Part shown: positions 15,921 through 17,469 of the stretch, one piece after another | Numbering within the stretch: position 1 is the first letter of the stretch | Layout: each line of letters starts with the position of its first letter | Assembly: GCA_002167265.1 (NCBI GenBank) | Contig: NHDJ01000040.1 | Span: forward strand, 19,277 to 36,745 | Source: Verrucomicrobia bacterium TMED56 | GTDB taxonomy: Bacteria; Verrucomicrobiota; Verrucomicrobiia; Opitutales; Seribacteraceae | DNA length: 17,469 nt | Direction of reading: 5' to 3' | Translations under genes and position numbers: made by a program | Notes under the pieces: model-generated | What the model was told of the DNA's origin: nothing | The model's input: only the letters and a program-made list of their open reading frames with translations | The model's database searches: none

Positions 15921-17249
15921 TTAAGATTTATCGCTTTCGACATCACTGATATTCTCTTTTGCCTTTGAGGCAACCAGTTCGAGTGTCTTATCATATAAAA
16001 TATCTTGTCTAAGTCTTTGCAGTTGCTGTCGATTACCGGATAATTCCTTCACATAAGCTGTCGGATCTTTTCTTAGCATCATGGCTTCCTGAGATGCCGC
16101 CCTTGCCAAATCCTCATTATTGACTTCGACTTTTTCAATTTCGGCTATTTTAGAGAGAGTTATGGTTAGCTTAATTCGAGCTTCTGCTTGTTTTTTCGCT
16201 TCTTTCCAAAGGTCATCTTTCTTGCTTTCAATATCTTCCTGTTTTGTACCTTGCTGGAGAGCTTGCTGGGCACGAGATTGAAAAACTGAGTTAGATTCAT
16301 CTTCAACTGCCTGTTGAGGAAGGGGAAAATCTGGTAATTCAAGTATCTTCTGTGTGATTTGGCTCCTTTTCGAATTTTGATTGTCTCTTTCTTTCTTAGC
16401 CTCTAAATCTGTCAGGATCCGATCCTTAAGTTCTTCCATGTTCTCAACTTTTAAGGATTTAAAAAACTCATCATTTATTTCAGGTGATTTTTTCTCGCGA
16501 ACCTCATGAACTTCCACCTCATAAGAAACGGTTTTTCCTGCAAGTGGTGGAACTTCAAAGTCATCATCGAAGGATGCTTCAGTTACTTTTTTTTCTCCAA
16601 CTCCCATGCCTACGAGACATTCAGCAATGGCTTTTACTCCCATGCCTTTTTCTTGCCCAGCTTCCTCCCATGTATTGGTTTGCTTTCCGTACATCGGTTT
16701 GTCGGGCAGGATATCAGCAACGGGAGATTCTTCTAAAGTACCTTCATAACTGCACTTAACATAATCACCCGATTGAACCGCTCTATCAACTTCGTCAAAA
16801 GAAGCTCTTTGGTCACGGAGATTCTGAAGTTCCTTTTCGATCTCTTCATCACTGACATCTGTCGCATTAATCGTGACTTCAAAGTTCTCATAATCAGGGA
16901 GGTCGAAATCAGGTTCCAAATCAATGGTTACCTCAACTGAGGTTCCAGATTGTGGGTCTAATTCGCCAGCATCGACCTTCAGTATGGAATATACTTTTAT
17001 GTCTTTGCTGTCTAAAACTGATTGGTAAGCATCAGTTGAAAGCTTCCGCGTTAATTCCTCTTTCAATTCCTTTGAAAATCTCTTACGGATGACACTGGCA
17101 GGTGCTTTTCCTTTTCGAAAGCCAGGGATATTTGCTAATTTGCCAAATTCCTTACAAGTTTCATTTTGTTTGGCTTCGATCTCATCGGAGTCAAAGGTTA
17201 CTGTAGCTACTTTACGGGCAGTGCCTGCGTCTTTGAATTCAAGGTTCAC
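15921..17249 (-). CDS. tig: Trigger factor, ribosome-associated folding chaperone
   Basis: 442 residues, full length. The ribosome-docking motif is GFRKGKAP (43-50), in the N-terminal domain (about 1-115). A peptidyl-prolyl isomerase (FKBP-like) domain follows at about 150-240; it carries an insertion with little similarity to the E. coli sequence (about 175-205). The C-terminal helical arms, rich in glutamine, lysine and glutamate, fill about 250-435. The protein holds nascent chains as they leave the ribosome. It starts with GTG at 17249; an in-frame stop lies a few codons upstream and no ATG is available. It is the first gene of tig-clpP-clpX, an arrangement common across bacteria. No Shine-Dalgarno is visible. 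Confidence 0.97.
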   Translation of the reverse strand: MNLEFKDAGTARKVATVTFDSDEIEAKQNETCKEFGKLANIPGFRKGKAPASVIRKRFSKELKEELTRKLSTDAYQSVLDSKDIKVYSILKVDAGELDPQSGTSVEVTIDLEPDFDLPDYENFEVTINATDVSDEEIEKELQNLRDQRASFDEVDRAVQSGDYVKCSYEGTLEESPVADILPDKPMYGKQTNTWEEAGQEKGMGVKAIAECLVGMGVGEKKVTEASFDDDFEVPPLAGKTVSYEVEVHEVREKKSPEINDEFFKSLKVENMEELKDRILTDLEAKKERDNQNSKRSQITQKILELPDFPLPQQAVEDESNSVFQSRAQQALQQGTKQEDIESKKDDLWKEAKKQAEARIKLTITLSKIAEIEKVEVNNEDLARAASQEAMMLRKDPTAYVKELSGNRQQLQRLRQDILYDKTLELVASKAKENISDVESDKS

Positions 17250-17335
17250 AATGGATAATTATTAAACATAGTATGAATAAATTAAAGTCTTCAGACTATC
17301 CTTGGGATAATAAATGGTCAAATAGATACATCACT

Positions 17336-17469
17336 TCAAGGAATCCAGGGAATTGGACGCGCTTGTTTGATGATTCTATATTTCTCGGGCAGTTCTTTTA
17401 GCGATTGGATGATTTGCAGGGGTGAAAATTCCTTGATTTGGACTATGAATTCAGAACTTTCACTATTTT
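17336..17469 (-). CDS. C-terminal fragment of an unidentified protein (cut by window edge)
   Basis: Reading leftwards from the window edge, an open frame of 43 codons ends at a TGA at 17336-17338. It encodes a mixed hydrophobic/charged tail that includes EFSPLQIIQSLKELPEKYR and ends in RPIPWIP. The composition is protein-like, and the stop falls 86 bases before the tig start, a reasonable spacing for the gene upstream of the operon. A family cannot be named from this length. An overlapping plus-strand frame (17273-17401, 42 codons) is codon-aligned to it and is more likely its shadow. Bases 17250-17335 hold no gene; they would contain the promoter of the tig operon, but I see no convincing elements. 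Confidence 0.45.
   Translation of the reverse strand, partial: NSESSEFIVQIKEFSPLQIIQSLKELPEKYRIIKQARPIPWIP

Noticed and set aside
17273..17401. Plus-strand 42-codon frame upstream of tig
   Set aside because: Codon-aligned antisense of the minus-strand partial gene, no Shine-Dalgarno, no recognisable content.

Overview
The window reads as a compact stretch of a bacterial chromosome, A+T-rich (about 40% G+C by eye, with AT-rich spacers). It carries about 20 protein genes in short runs that switch strand repeatedly. Gaps are tiny, several gene ends overlap, and no spacer exceeds about 100 bases. I see no tRNA, rRNA, CRISPR array, insertion sequence or integrase. Gene content (tig-clpP-clpX, a YifB/ComM-like AAA protein, a DciA-like helicase loader, FabV enoyl reductase, a POT peptide transporter, lipoproteins, M23 peptidase) points to a Gram-negative-type bacterium. 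The truncated sugar-phosphate isomerase at the left edge resembles ones I associate with Verrucomicrobiota, so a marine Opitutia-like lineage is my guess. That is inference at low confidence. Most starts lack a clear Shine-Dalgarno sequence.

Layout: (1) 1-2918, minus strand: sugar isomerase/epimerase (partial), GT28-like glycosyltransferase, M23 peptidase and a small lipoprotein with a SecD-head-like segment; this looks like an envelope-related run. (2) 2997-5872, plus strand: isochorismatase-like hydrolase, YifB-type AAA protein, then two small uncharacterised genes in an AT-rich patch, the first with a helix-turn-helix. (3) 5882-7260, minus strand: a basic protein built of two copies of one domain and a proline-rich lipoprotein with a C-terminal CxCxxC cluster. 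(4) 7325-9092, plus strand: a small two-helix membrane protein followed one base later by a POT peptide transporter with a GTG start. (5) 9094-9456, minus: DciA-like protein; 9557-10747, plus: FabV. (6) 10730-12302, minus: an FAD oxidoreductase overlapping a MnmM (YtqB) methyltransferase, together a plausible MnmL-MnmM route for finishing the wobble modification mnm5s2U of tRNA. (7) 12333-13976, plus: membrane-anchored subtilisin-like protease. (8) 13982-17249, minus: the protein-quality-control operon tig-clpP-clpX, preceded by the 3' end of an unidentified gene.

Most of the window is housekeeping. The parts most worth a second look are the overlapping MnmL/MnmM-like pair, the tandem-domain basic protein with its lipoprotein neighbour, and the two small genes at 5199-5872. 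I did not find a clear defence or mobile system.
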